Origin: Achromobacter seleniivolatilans
GTDB taxonomy: Bacteria > Pseudomonadota > Gammaproteobacteria > Burkholderiales > Burkholderiaceae_B
Assembly: GCF_030864005.1 (NCBI RefSeq)
Contig: NZ_CP132976.1
Location: 5,766,001-5,830,000, forward strand
DNA length: 64,000 nucleotides
Reading direction: 5' to 3'
Shown: positions 46,696 through 54,344 of the stretch, one piece after another
Numbering within the stretch: position 1 is the stretch's first letter
Layout of the letters: the number at the start of each line of letters is the position of its first letter
Program-made: the position numbers and the translations under genes
Notes under the pieces: model-generated
Databases searched by the model: none
What the model was told of the DNA's origin: nothing
What the model saw: the letters and a program-made list of their open reading frames with translations, nothing else

Positions 46696-46728
46696 ACTGT
46701 ATAGTCGAGGGCAGCACAACTGTACAGT
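46696..46728. promoter_or_regulatory. Divergent promoter with twin palindromic operator
   Basis: ACTGTATAGT (46696-46705) and ACTGTACAGT (46719-46728) are near-identical palindromes whose starts are 23 bp apart, about two helix turns. On the minus strand TGTACA, a 17-base spacer and TATACA could be the -35 and -10 of the aminotransferase gene, so the repeats would overlap both boxes. Spaced direct copies are the usual target of MocR-type dimers. Confidence 0.6.
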
Positions 46729-46735
46729 TATCTCC

Positions 46736-48154
46736 GTGATTGATTTCCAGCCCAACCGCGCTCGCGGGCTAGCGCCCACTCTGGTCGAGCAACTGGTGGC
46801 GGCGATTCTGCGCGCCATTGAAGAACAGACACTGCGTCCGGGTATGTCCCTACCCTCGGTGCGCGACTTCGCGCGCCAGTACGGCGTCAGCACGTTCACC
46901 GTGGCCAGCGCTTACAGCCGGTTGGTATCGCTGGGGTGGCTGGCGGCGCGTCCGGGCGCGGGGTATCGGGTGGCTCACCCTGACGCGCCTGCGCGCCGGG
47001 GTGAGCCGCTATCCTGGGAGCCGCCCCGACTGAATGCCGGTTGGCTGCTGTCGGATATCTTTGCGGACCACTCCATTCCCATCAAGTCCGGGTGCGGCTG
47101 GCTGCCAGGGGAATGGTTGAACGAAGAAGGGCTGCATGTGGCGTTGCGCCACATGGGCCGGGTGCCGGCCATGCGCATCGCCAATTACGGCCATCCCTAC
47201 GGTTATGCGCCCCTGCGCGAAACGATCGCGGCCAGCCTTAGCGCCCAGGGGATGGAGGTGGATGTTTCGCAGGTGCTGCTGACCCAGGGCGTGACGCACG
47301 GGCTGGATATGGTGATCCGCACCTTGCTGCGTCCCGGTGACACGGTGGTCGTTGAGCAGCCCGCCTACGCCAACCTGCTGCAAATGCTGCGCCTGGCGGG
47401 TTTGCGAGTGGTGCCGGTGCCGCGGACCGTTGAAGGTCTGGATTGCGATGCGCTGGAGCGTGTGGCGGCCCAGCACAGGCCCAGTGCGCTATTCATCAAT
47501 ACCGCCTTGCAGAACCCTTCGGGCGCCAGCATCAGCATGGCCAATGCATTCCGCATTCTGCAAGTCGCTGAACGCCATGGCTTGTGGGTGATCGAAGACG
47601 ATATTTCACGCGAGCTCGCGCCTGGCGTGACGCCGATTCTTGCCGCGCTGGACGGCGGGCGGCGCGTCGTCTATCTGGGCGGATACTCCAAGGTGATCAG
47701 CCCGTCAGTGCGAGTCGGTTATGTCGTGGCGCATCGAGATCTGACGCGCGATATTGCGCGGACCAAGATGGCGGTGGGATTGACCTCGCCCGAGATCATG
47801 GAGCGCATCGTGCATCAGGTTATCCGCGAAGGCCGGTACCGCGCGCATATAGCACGCACCCGCGAGCGGCTGGCCGAGGCGCATGCGGGCGTGGCCCGGC
47901 TGATGGGCGAACACGGGTTCGAGATCTATGGACGGCCGCAAGGCGGCTTGTTCCTGTGGGCCAAGGTGGCTGGCAGCTGGCGCGAACGCGGCGCCAACGG
48001 TCTGGCCGAACTGGCGTTGAAGGACGGTATCTGGCTCGCGCCGGGCTCTTATTTTGAGGCGGACGAAGCCGACACCCCCTGGGTACGCTTTAACGTGGCG
48101 TATTCCGAGGCGCCCGCGTTATGGCGCTTTATGCGCAATGCGGGCGCCGCCTGA
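46736..48154 (+). CDS. MocR/PdxR-type GntR transcriptional regulator
   Basis: 472 aa. The N-terminal GntR winged helix (about 10-75: LRPGMSLPSVRDFARQYGVS, TVASAYSRLVSLGWL) is joined to an aspartate-aminotransferase-like domain with NTALQNPSGASI, EDDISRELAPG and the PLP lysine Lys319 in YLGGYSKVISPSVRVGY. Members sense an amino compound or PLP and activate or repress catabolic genes. The start is GTG 46736, right after the twin palindrome. It most likely controls the divergent aminotransferase operon and itself. Confidence 0.92.
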   Translation: MIDFQPNRARGLAPTLVEQLVAAILRAIEEQTLRPGMSLPSVRDFARQYGVSTFTVASAYSRLVSLGWLAARPGAGYRVAHPDAPARRGEPLSWEPPRLNAGWLLSDIFADHSIPIKSGCGWLPGEWLNEEGLHVALRHMGRVPAMRIANYGHPYGYAPLRETIAASLSAQGMEVDVSQVLLTQGVTHGLDMVIRTLLRPGDTVVVEQPAYANLLQMLRLAGLRVVPVPRTVEGLDCDALERVAAQHRPSALFINTALQNPSGASISMANAFRILQVAERHGLWVIEDDISRELAPGVTPILAALDGGRRVVYLGGYSKVISPSVRVGYVVAHRDLTRDIARTKMAVGLTSPEIMERIVHQVIREGRYRAHIARTRERLAEAHAGVARLMGEHGFEIYGRPQGGLFLWAKVAGSWRERGANGLAELALKDGIWLAPGSYFEADEADTPWVRFNVAYSEAPALWRFMRNAGAA

Positions 48155-48158
48155 TACT

Positions 48159-48644
48159 TCAGGCGCGTTCGTAGGTAACGAAGTCGTACTCGTAGCCGTT
48201 TTCAGCGGCTTGCGATTCGCGCGCAGTTTCCTTCCACTCGAAGGCGGGCAACAGCGGGAAAAAGGCGTCGCCATCGACCTGGGCGTGGACTTCGGTTGCC
48301 AGCACGCGGCGCGCCAGGGGCAGGGCCTGCGCATAAATCTGCGCGCCGCCGATCACATAGGCGTGTTCTACATCGCCGCAGGCTGCGATGGCGGCTTCCA
48401 GCGTAGGAGCAAGGATCGCGCCGGCAGCATGGAAGTCCGGATTGCGGCTGATCACGATATTGCTGCGGCCGGGCAGGGGGCGTCCCAGAGAATCCCAGGT
48501 CTTGCGGCCCATGATGATGGGGTGGCCAAGCGTGCTGCGTTTGAAATGCGCCAGGTCGCCCGGAAGCTTCCAGGGCAGGGCGTTGTCGCGTCCAATGACG
48601 CGATTGGTGGAATAGGCAACGATCAGGGTAAGGCTGGCGGGCAT
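48159..48644 (-). CDS. folA: Dihydrofolate reductase
   Basis: 161 aa, NADPH-dependent reduction of dihydrofolate to tetrahydrofolate. LTLIVAYSTNRVIGRDNALP opens the protein; the catalytic Asp30 is in PWKLPGDLAHFK; GRKTWDSLGRPLPGR and the late IGGAQIYAQAL complete the set. It is convergent with the MocR gene, four bases apart. In many bacteria folA lies next to thyA; here a c-di-GMP gene is between them on the same strand. Confidence 0.95.
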   Translation of the reverse strand: MPASLTLIVAYSTNRVIGRDNALPWKLPGDLAHFKRSTLGHPIIMGRKTWDSLGRPLPGRSNIVISRNPDFHAAGAILAPTLEAAIAACGDVEHAYVIGGAQIYAQALPLARRVLATEVHAQVDGDAFFPLLPAFEWKETARESQAAENGYEYDFVTYERA

Positions 48645-48757
48645 GCGGATGGGCTACGGTAGGAGCGGCGGGGTAGCGCCGCGATTTGGCCGCGACGGGG
48701 CGTGTCAGACGGCGAAATCGTAGCAAATTCAAGCGCGGGCCAGGGCGGCCCTGGGGA

Positions 48758-50821
48758 TCAACCCGTCGCGTGTTCCAGGAATTCGGTGGCTGGCATGGGG
48801 CGGCCAAGAAGGAAACCCTGCAACGAATCGCAGCCCAGTCCAGTCAGGAATTTCTGCTGCGCGGCCGTTTCCACCCCTTCGGCCACGATGCGCAGATTCA
48901 GTTGCTGCGCCAGCGCAACGATGGCCGATACGATCGCTGCGTCTTCGTTGTCGTTTTCCAGCTGATTCACAAAACCGCGGTCGATTTTCAGTTCGGTCGC
49001 TGGCAGACGTTTCAGATACAACAGGCTGGAATAGCCGGTTCCAAAGTCATCGATGGAGATTGTCACGCCCAGGCCCGACAGGCGCTTGAGCACGGCCAGG
49101 CTGGCTTCGGCATCGCGCATGGCGGTTGATTCCGTCACTTCCAGCGTCAGGCATGCGGGCGGCACATCATGGCGCGCCAAGGCCGAGCGCACGGTTTCAA
49201 CCAAGCTGGCATGGGCGAATTGCAGCGCCGAAATATTGACGGCGATCGTCCAGTGCCCTTGCCCGGCATTGATCCATTCGCGCATCTGGCGGCAGGCTTC
49301 GTTGATGACCCATTCCCCTATGGGAAGAATCAAGCCCGTTTTTTCTGCCGTGGGGATGAATTGATCCGGCCCGACCAGGCCGCGAGTCGGATGATTCCAG
49401 CGCAGCAAGGCTTCGGCGCCCATGATGGGGCCGGCGGGCGCTTCGTACTTGGGTTGATAGTGCAACACGAACTGGTCGCGCTCTTGCGCCAGCCGCAGGT
49501 CATGCAGCAGTTCGATCTGTTCGTGCGCATCCGCATTCATGGACGGTTCGAAGAAGCTGTAGCCGGTGCCGCCCAGGCGCTTGGCGTGGTACATGGCGGC
49601 GTCGGCGTTGGTCAGCAGCGAATGGGTGTCTTCCCCATCGTTCGGGTAAATGGCAATGCCCACGCTGGACGTCACCAGTACTTCATGTCCGTACACCATG
49701 ACTGGGCGCGCGATGGCTTCGATCAGGCGATCCGCGACGTTGGCCGCGTCGGTGGGTTCTATCACTTCGCTCAGCACAATGAACTCATCGCCGCCCAGGC
49801 GCGCCACGGTGTCCTGCGTGCGCAGCGTCTGGCGGATGCGTTGGGCCAGATCGATCAGCAGGGCGTCGCCTGTGTGATGGCCATAGGCATCGTTGACTGC
49901 CTTGAAACCGTCCAGGTCGAAGAACAGCACCGCGAAATAGCCTTTGCGGCGGCTGGCGCCTTCGATCGCTTGCTCCATCCGGTCTTCAAGCAGGATGCGG
50001 TTGGGCAGTTTGGTCAGGGTGTCGTGCAGCGCCAGCTGGACCAGTTCTTCGTTGGCCTCCGCCAAGGACGAGGCCAGCGCCGAGGTGCGCGCTTCCAGGC
50101 GGTTGTCCAGCACGGCTACAACAAGGGCAATGGCCAGCACGCTCAGGGTGACAGCGGTGACGGCGATGGCCAGCCAACCCGCCGAGATACCGACATCGGC
50201 CGCCATGCAGATGCTGCCGTACGGAAAGCTCGCTGCTTCCATGCCCGTGTAGTGCATGCCCACGATGGCAATGCCCATGACGACCGACGCGAGCGGCCGC
50301 GATAGCGCCACCCGGGGCCCATCGTGGCGCAAACGGTAGGTGATCCACAGCGCGGCCCCCGACGCGGCGACGGCGATCAGGATGGACAGGGCAAACCACT
50401 TGGTGTCGTAGATGATGCCGGGCGACATGCGCATCGCTGCCATGCCCAGATAGTGCATGGCAGCGATGCCTGCGCCCATCAGCAAGGCGCCGCAGACCAG
50501 TCTGCCCCACGGAAGTTCGTCCTTGCAGACGATCCAAAGCGCGAAGGCCGAGCAGCCGATGGCGATACCCAGCGACAGGATGGTCAGCGCCAGGTCATAG
50601 CCCATTGCGATCGGCAGGCTGAAGGCCAGCATCCCCACAAAGTGCATGGACCAGATACCGATGCCCATGGCGACGGCACCGCCCGTCAGCCAATACCGCG
50701 CGGCTGGCAGCCCGTTGGCGGCCCGGACACGATTGGCCATACCCAACGCCGTATACGACGCCAGGATGGCGACCCCTAAAGATACGAGGACGAGCGAAGG
50801 GTTATAAGTTCCAACGAGCAT
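48758..50821 (-). CDS. MHYT-GGDEF-EAL cyclic-di-GMP signalling protein
   Basis: 687 aa. An N-terminal MHYT sensor with seven helices has three His/Met motifs (SMHFVGM, AMHYLGM, GMHYTGM) thought to bind copper near the outer face of the membrane. A short coiled linker then leads to GGDEF (RLGGDEFIVL intact, DTLTKLPNR) and EAL (AEALLRWN, TLEVTES, DDFGTGYSSLLYL, EGVET), both with catalytic signatures complete. It may be bifunctional or act as a phosphodiesterase stimulated by GTP at GGDEF. Likely senses oxygen, NO or CO, as proposed for the MHYT family. The long gap upstream probably carries its own promoter. Confidence 0.92.
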   Translation of the reverse strand: MLVGTYNPSLVLVSLGVAILASYTALGMANRVRAANGLPAARYWLTGGAVAMGIGIWSMHFVGMLAFSLPIAMGYDLALTILSLGIAIGCSAFALWIVCKDELPWGRLVCGALLMGAGIAAMHYLGMAAMRMSPGIIYDTKWFALSILIAVAASGAALWITYRLRHDGPRVALSRPLASVVMGIAIVGMHYTGMEAASFPYGSICMAADVGISAGWLAIAVTAVTLSVLAIALVVAVLDNRLEARTSALASSLAEANEELVQLALHDTLTKLPNRILLEDRMEQAIEGASRRKGYFAVLFFDLDGFKAVNDAYGHHTGDALLIDLAQRIRQTLRTQDTVARLGGDEFIVLSEVIEPTDAANVADRLIEAIARPVMVYGHEVLVTSSVGIAIYPNDGEDTHSLLTNADAAMYHAKRLGGTGYSFFEPSMNADAHEQIELLHDLRLAQERDQFVLHYQPKYEAPAGPIMGAEALLRWNHPTRGLVGPDQFIPTAEKTGLILPIGEWVINEACRQMREWINAGQGHWTIAVNISALQFAHASLVETVRSALARHDVPPACLTLEVTESTAMRDAEASLAVLKRLSGLGVTISIDDFGTGYSSLLYLKRLPATELKIDRGFVNQLENDNEDAAIVSAIVALAQQLNLRIVAEGVETAAQQKFLTGLGCDSLQGFLLGRPMPATEFLEHATG

Positions 50822-51236
50822 TTGTGGGGTCCTGTCCTTAGCGCAAACCGCTCTCGCGCCGGCCTCAAATCAATTCAATTAGTAGTCAACAGTTGCATTT
50901 CGATCGCAAGGCAAATCCTGCTGTCGATGCTGGCGATGCACATACTCTCTAGTCGGGATGAAGGGCGTTGAACAACGCTTGCGTTCGGCGCTACCGGCGG
51001 GCTGCCTGGTCTCATTGCGAGCGACAGGCGCGGCGCGGCATGGGCCGGTCGGAAGCCTAGGGGCGCGAGAATTGCTGGACGCGCGTCCACGGCTAAGGGA
51101 TGGGTTATACCGAAATCGCGCCCCAAGATGCTCACCAATCTTCACTTGCGCCCGGCGAGCATGAAAAATCCGCGGTCAACTGCCGCTGATGGTGGGTGTT
51201 TGGATGGCATCCCGGGTTGCCGCGCCCGGGGCGGCC
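50822..51236. other. Intergenic region between thyA and the MHYT-GGDEF-EAL gene
   Basis: 415 bases without a credible gene. The end nearest 50880-50960 is AT-richer and is the likely promoter zone of the MHYT gene (minus strand). Near thyA, two copies of CCCGGG (51211-51216 and 51225-51230) can fold into a short hairpin without a T tract, a possible weak thyA terminator. I see no other structure. Confidence 0.4.
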
Positions 51237-52208
51237 TTACACGGCCATGGCCGCCGTCAGCGGCGCGTGATGGGTGTAGCCAGACAGAGAGAAATCGCTG
51301 GGCTCCACTTTTTCCAGCCACTCGGGCTCGTACCGGCCTGTCACAGCGAAGTCTGGGATGCGGTCGGACAGCACCAGCTTGGGCGACTCGTAGGGCTCGC
51401 GGGTCAGTTGCTCACGCAACATCGGCAGGTGGTTTTCGTAAATGTGCGCGTCGCCAATGAAGTACGTGAACCAGCGCGGGGTATAGCCGGTCAGCCGGCC
51501 CACCAGATGCAGCAGCGCCGCGCCTTCGGTCAGATTGAACGGCGTGCCCAGACCCACATCATTGGAACGGATGTACAGGCAAAGCGAGATTTCGCGGGTG
51601 GTCGCATTCGGCAGGAACTGATAGAGCAGATGGCAAGGCGGCAAGGCCATTTCTTCAATCTGGGCCCAATTCCAGCCATGGAACAGGATACGGCGATCGC
51701 CCGGACGTTCGTGGATGGTGTCCAGGCACTGGCGCAATTGATCCACTGCCTTGTACATCAGCACCTTCGGCACGCCGCCTTCTTCCAGCTCGGCCACCTG
51801 GGCATAGCCGCGCGCCAGCGCGTCGGCGATCTGCGCCGGGCGGCTGGCGTCCAGCATCTTGTACGCCGGCCATTGACGCCATTGGACGCCGTACACCGGG
51901 CCCAGATCGTCTGGCCCTTCGCGGTACGGATTCGCCAGCCACTGGCTGTTTTCGTTCGCGTTCTGGTCCCAGACCTTGCAACCCAGTTCGCGGAACTCGG
52001 CAGCACTGCGCGAGGCGCGCATGAAACCCACCATTTCGCCAATGGCTGACTTGAACGCCAGCTTTTTGGTGGTGACGGCCGGGAAACCCTTTTGCAGGTC
52101 AAAGCGCAGCGAAGCGCCCGGCATGCTGAGGGTGCGTATGCCCGTCCGGTTTTCCTGCCACGCGCCGGTGTCCAGGATGGATTGAACGAGGTCCAGGTAT
52201 TGTTTCAT
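51237..52208 (-). CDS. thyA: Thymidylate synthase
   Basis: 323 aa, converts dUMP to dTMP with methylene-tetrahydrofolate. The catalytic Cys192 is in [29 protein letters not shown] is the dUMP/folate-binding stretch; [14 protein letters not shown] follows. It is about 60 residues longer than the 264-aa E. coli enzyme because of an insert at roughly 118-150, as in the longer ThyA forms of some bacteria. It ends with the short tail [11 protein letters not shown], keeping the functionally important C-terminal Val/Ile-type end. Confidence 0.95.
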   Translation of the reverse strand: MKQYLDLVQSILDTGAWQENRTGIRTLSMPGASLRFDLQKGFPAVTTKKLAFKSAIGEMVGFMRASRSAAEFRELGCKVWDQNANENSQWLANPYREGPDDLGPVYGVQWRQWPAYKMLDASRPAQIADALARGYAQVAELEEGGVPKVLMYKAVDQLRQCLDTIHERPGDRRILFHGWNWAQIEEMALPPCHLLYQFLPNATTREISLCLYIRSNDVGLGTPFNLTEGAALLHLVGRLTGYTPRWFTYFIGDAHIYENHLPMLREQLTREPYESPKLVLSDRIPDFAVTGRYEPEWLEKVEPSDFSLSGYTHHAPLTAAMAV

Positions 52209-52322
52209 GGCGGTCCTTGTGTTCGCCCGCCCCGCGGGTGACGCAAACTGGCCGCCGCGTCAGGTCGCGGCGGCGCTTATAGAAGATAGGGATTAGCTGA
52301 ATTACACCACGCTGAGCGCGGC

Positions 52323-52766
52323 TCAGGCGGCGGGCGGCGCTTCTTGCGTATCAACGATCTCGACCGAGAAAGTCAGTGCCGCGGTTTTCTCCAGCATGGC
52401 CGACGCCGAGCAGTATTTCTCGTGCGATAGCTGTACGGCGCGTTCCACCGCAGCCTGCGGCAGGTTGCGGCCCGTGACCGTGAAGGCGAAGTGGATACGC
52501 GTAAAGACCTTGGGGTCTGCATCGGCGCGATCGGCGTGCAGCTTGACGCTGCAACCGGTGACCGCATGGCGGCCGCGCTTCAGAATCAGCACCACGTCAT
52601 AGGCGGTGCAACCGCCAGTGCCGGCCAGCAGCATTTCCATCGGGCGGGGAGCCAGATTGTGTCCGCCGCCGTCAACGGCGCCATCCATGACGGCCACGTG
52701 GCCGCTACCCGTGCTTGCCGTGAAGAGCATGCCGTTGGGGCCGCCCCAGTCGATCGTGCATTCCAT
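52323..52766 (-). CDS. OsmC/Ohr-family peroxiredoxin-like protein
   Basis: 147 aa. The two redox cysteines of the OsmC fold are in LAGTGGCTAYDVVLIL and SHEKYCSASAMLEKT. Members reduce organic hydroperoxides; this one belongs to the YhfA-like group (MECTIDWGGPNGMLF, KLHADRADADPKVF) rather than Ohr proper. ATG 52766 has AAGG six bases ahead. Between thyA and coq7, reading away from the latter. Confidence 0.87.
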   Translation of the reverse strand: MECTIDWGGPNGMLFTASTGSGHVAVMDGAVDGGGHNLAPRPMEMLLAGTGGCTAYDVVLILKRGRHAVTGCSVKLHADRADADPKVFTRIHFAFTVTGRNLPQAAVERAVQLSHEKYCSASAMLEKTAALTFSVEIVDTQEAPPAA

Positions 52767-52887
52767 TCGTGTGTCCTTGAGCTTGAGCGCAGTCAATAAT
52801 CGATGATACCTGTTGCGTACAATTCCAGGCACGAGAGCCCCGCCCCGCATTAGGGGTGTGTGCGCCAGTCTTGTCGAGGAGTAGTCC

Positions 52888-53565
52888 ATGTCCACCGCCC
52901 TGTCTCAATCCGGCCCCGTTTCTTTTCTGCGCCGCGCAAATCCCTTGGATGCCTTGCTGGCCGAAGCGGACCGCGCGCTAAGGGTCTTGTCCGGCAGCGC
53001 CACTGCTGGCCGGCCCTATCCGGCAACCGTCCAGGAAGCGCCGGATGCTCTGTCCTTACAGGAAAAACGCCATGCTGCGGGGCTGATGCGTGTCAACCAT
53101 GTGGGTGAGATCTGCGCGCAGGCGCTGTATCGCGGCCAAGCGTCGGTCTGCCGTGAACCCGCTCCGCGCGCGCTGTTGTTGAACGCTGCTTCCGAGGAAG
53201 TCGACCATCTGGTCTGGTGCAACGAACGTTTGACCGAACTGGGCAGCCGCCCTAGTTTGCTGAATCCGGTCTGGTACGCGGGATCTTTCGCGTTGGGCGT
53301 ATTGGCCAGCTATGCGGGTGTTCCTCGCAATCTGGGGTTCATGGCCGAGACCGAGCGGCAAGTTGAAGCCCATCTGGAAGAACATCTACGCACCTTACCG
53401 GTGCAGGACGAACGGTCACGTCAGATCGTGCGGAAGATGAAAGACGACGAAGCCGAGCACCGCGCCAGCGCCGAGCGGGCAGGGGGCGTACCGTTGCCCG
53501 GCCCTGTAAAGACGGCCATGAGGGCGATGTCCAAGGTGATGACCAAGACCGCGTATTGGATCTGA
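52888..53565 (+). CDS. coq7: Demethoxyubiquinone hydroxylase Coq7
   Basis: 225 aa, di-iron oxygenase adding the C6 hydroxyl in ubiquinone synthesis; used by betaproteobacteria instead of the flavin enzyme UbiF. Iron ligands are Glu74 ([12 protein letters not shown]), Glu104-x-x-His107 (SEEVDHLVW), Glu156 (ETERQVEAH region, approximate numbering) and Glu188-x-x-His191 (DDEAEHR). An extra N-terminal stretch of about 60 residues is common in this group. ATG 52888 follows GAGGAG. Confidence 0.93.
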   Translation: MSTALSQSGPVSFLRRANPLDALLAEADRALRVLSGSATAGRPYPATVQEAPDALSLQEKRHAAGLMRVNHVGEICAQALYRGQASVCREPAPRALLLNAASEEVDHLVWCNERLTELGSRPSLLNPVWYAGSFALGVLASYAGVPRNLGFMAETERQVEAHLEEHLRTLPVQDERSRQIVRKMKDDEAEHRASAERAGGVPLPGPVKTAMRAMSKVMTKTAYWI

Positions 53566-53588
53566 CGCGCTCGGCGGCAAAAATGTTG

Positions 53589-53639
53589 CAGTGCGCAAAA
53601 TCGGCCGCATCTTGGTGCTTTGCGCACTGATTTGGTGCA
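53589..53639. promoter_or_regulatory. Inverted repeat with NtrC-like site
   Basis: CAGTGCGCAAA (53589-53599) and TTTGCGCACTG (53619-53629) are perfect inverted copies. Overlapping the second, GCACTGATTTGGTGCA (53624-53639) closely resembles the NtrC target GCACTATATTGGTGCA. GG-N10-GC elements (53724-53737 and 53756-53769) resembling sigma54 -24/-12 boxes lie 85-145 bases downstream, the usual spacing. The match could be fortuitous in GC-rich DNA. Confidence 0.35.
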
Positions 53640-53686
53640 TTTGATAGGGTGGGATTACCCGATGGGCTCTAGGGTTAGTCCCGTGT

Positions 53687-53717
53687 GGGTTTACCCCTTC
53701 GGCAAAAACCCTTTTTT
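53687..53717 (+). terminator. Weak terminator downstream of coq7
   Basis: GGGTTT (53687-53692) and AAACCC (53706-53711) pair around a 13-base loop and are followed by six T. It could end the coq7 transcript. Confidence 0.45.
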
Positions 53718-53854
53718 CGACAAGGCCATGTGTTTGCGCGGGTCTCCAGAGGGGCGGCGCAGAATTTGCGGCAAAAATGCAACGAGAGTTCAGCCCTGTC
53801 AAAGAGGATAAAAAAATTCTTGCATCGCACAAAAAACCTCGGTACTATTCATTC

Positions 53855-54001
53855 ATCGGATGTTGAAACGCAGTCGGCGCGGTGCAAAACCCCGAATGCG
53901 TAGTGAGCAGAAGGCCAGCTCCCAACATGCCACGGTTGTCTCCTCCACCCTCCTCCTTTGGTGGATTTAGCCCGAGATCTTACGATCTCGGGCTTTTTTT
54001 T
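53855..54001 (+). ncRNA. Candidate trans-acting small RNA with anti-Shine-Dalgarno loops
   Basis: A promoter (TTGCAT 53820-53825, 17-base spacer, TACTAT 53843-53848) predicts a start near 53855 and the strong terminator at 53969-54001 its 3' end, giving about 147 nt. The RNA carries CUCCUCC twice (53940-53946 and 53950-53956), complementary to Shine-Dalgarno sequence. The second lies in a loop closed by CCACC (53945-53949) and GGTGG (53960-53964). Such C/U-rich loops followed by a U-rich terminator are typical of Hfq-dependent repressors of translation. There is no recognisable Rfam family from memory. The -35 match is poor, so the exact start is uncertain. Confidence 0.6.
53969..54001 (+). 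terminator. Strong Rho-independent terminator of the candidate small RNA
   Basis: AGCCCGAGATC (53969-53979) and GATCTCGGGCT (53984-53994) form an 11-bp perfect stem with a UUAC loop, followed by a run of eight T. Confidence 0.92.
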
Positions 54002-54005
54002 ACGT

Positions 54006-54049
54006 CAAATTAATCCGTCCCCATTTGTTGGGGAAAGCAGGTTAATTTG
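54006..54049. repeat. Nested inverted repeat
   Basis: CAAATTAA (54006-54013) and TTAATTTG (54042-54049) enclose a second pair, CCCC (54019-54022) and GGGG (54030-54033). No T tract follows. AT-rich outer arms next to GC-rich inner arms suggest a protein-binding site or structured leader before the polysaccharide genes. Confidence 0.4.
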
Positions 54050-54344
54050 CGATTTCCCCTTCGCATCCTCCCTATGGAGGTCTTCGCGTTTTCCCTTGGA
54101 TATTTCGCGTGCGCCAGGGCGGAAAGCTCTACAATCACCGCATGAAACCTATGCATCCGCGCGTCCGCGGTTTTGTTGCGCAAGCCCCTATAAATCAGCG
54201 GCCTCACGGCGGATGCACGGGCCGGTCACGCGCGTTACGTTCTGTGCCCGGGAATTGCACTTCCTTATCCCTGCCATATATGGGCGTTACACCTGCCTCC
54301 GATAATGGCGGGCTTGTCTCGATAGACCAACCAGAGGTGATGCT

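Larger units (their letters stand above)
53566..54344. other. Signal-rich intergenic region containing a probable small RNA
   Basis: 779 bases with no protein gene I would defend. Contents in order are an 11-bp inverted repeat with an NtrC-like half, two GG-N10-GC elements, a weak terminator, a sigma70-like promoter, an RNA with anti-Shine-Dalgarno motifs, a strong terminator, and a nested inverted repeat near 54006-54049. The last 290 bases lead to the polysaccharide cluster and probably hold its promoter. Confidence 0.6.

Noticed and set aside
53806..53823. Sigma54 promoter at TTGC 53820-53823
   Set aside because: The nearest upstream GG is 14 bases away instead of 10, so the -24/-12 spacing fails; the sigma70-like reading was kept instead.
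54010..54207. Short minus-strand frame of 65 codons downstream of the small RNA
   Set aside because: No ribosome site, no motif, and it overlaps the nested inverted repeat.
53571..54344. tRNA or rRNA gene in the long intergenic region
   Set aside because: No cloverleaf with a T-arm consensus and no rRNA-like conserved block were found on either strand.
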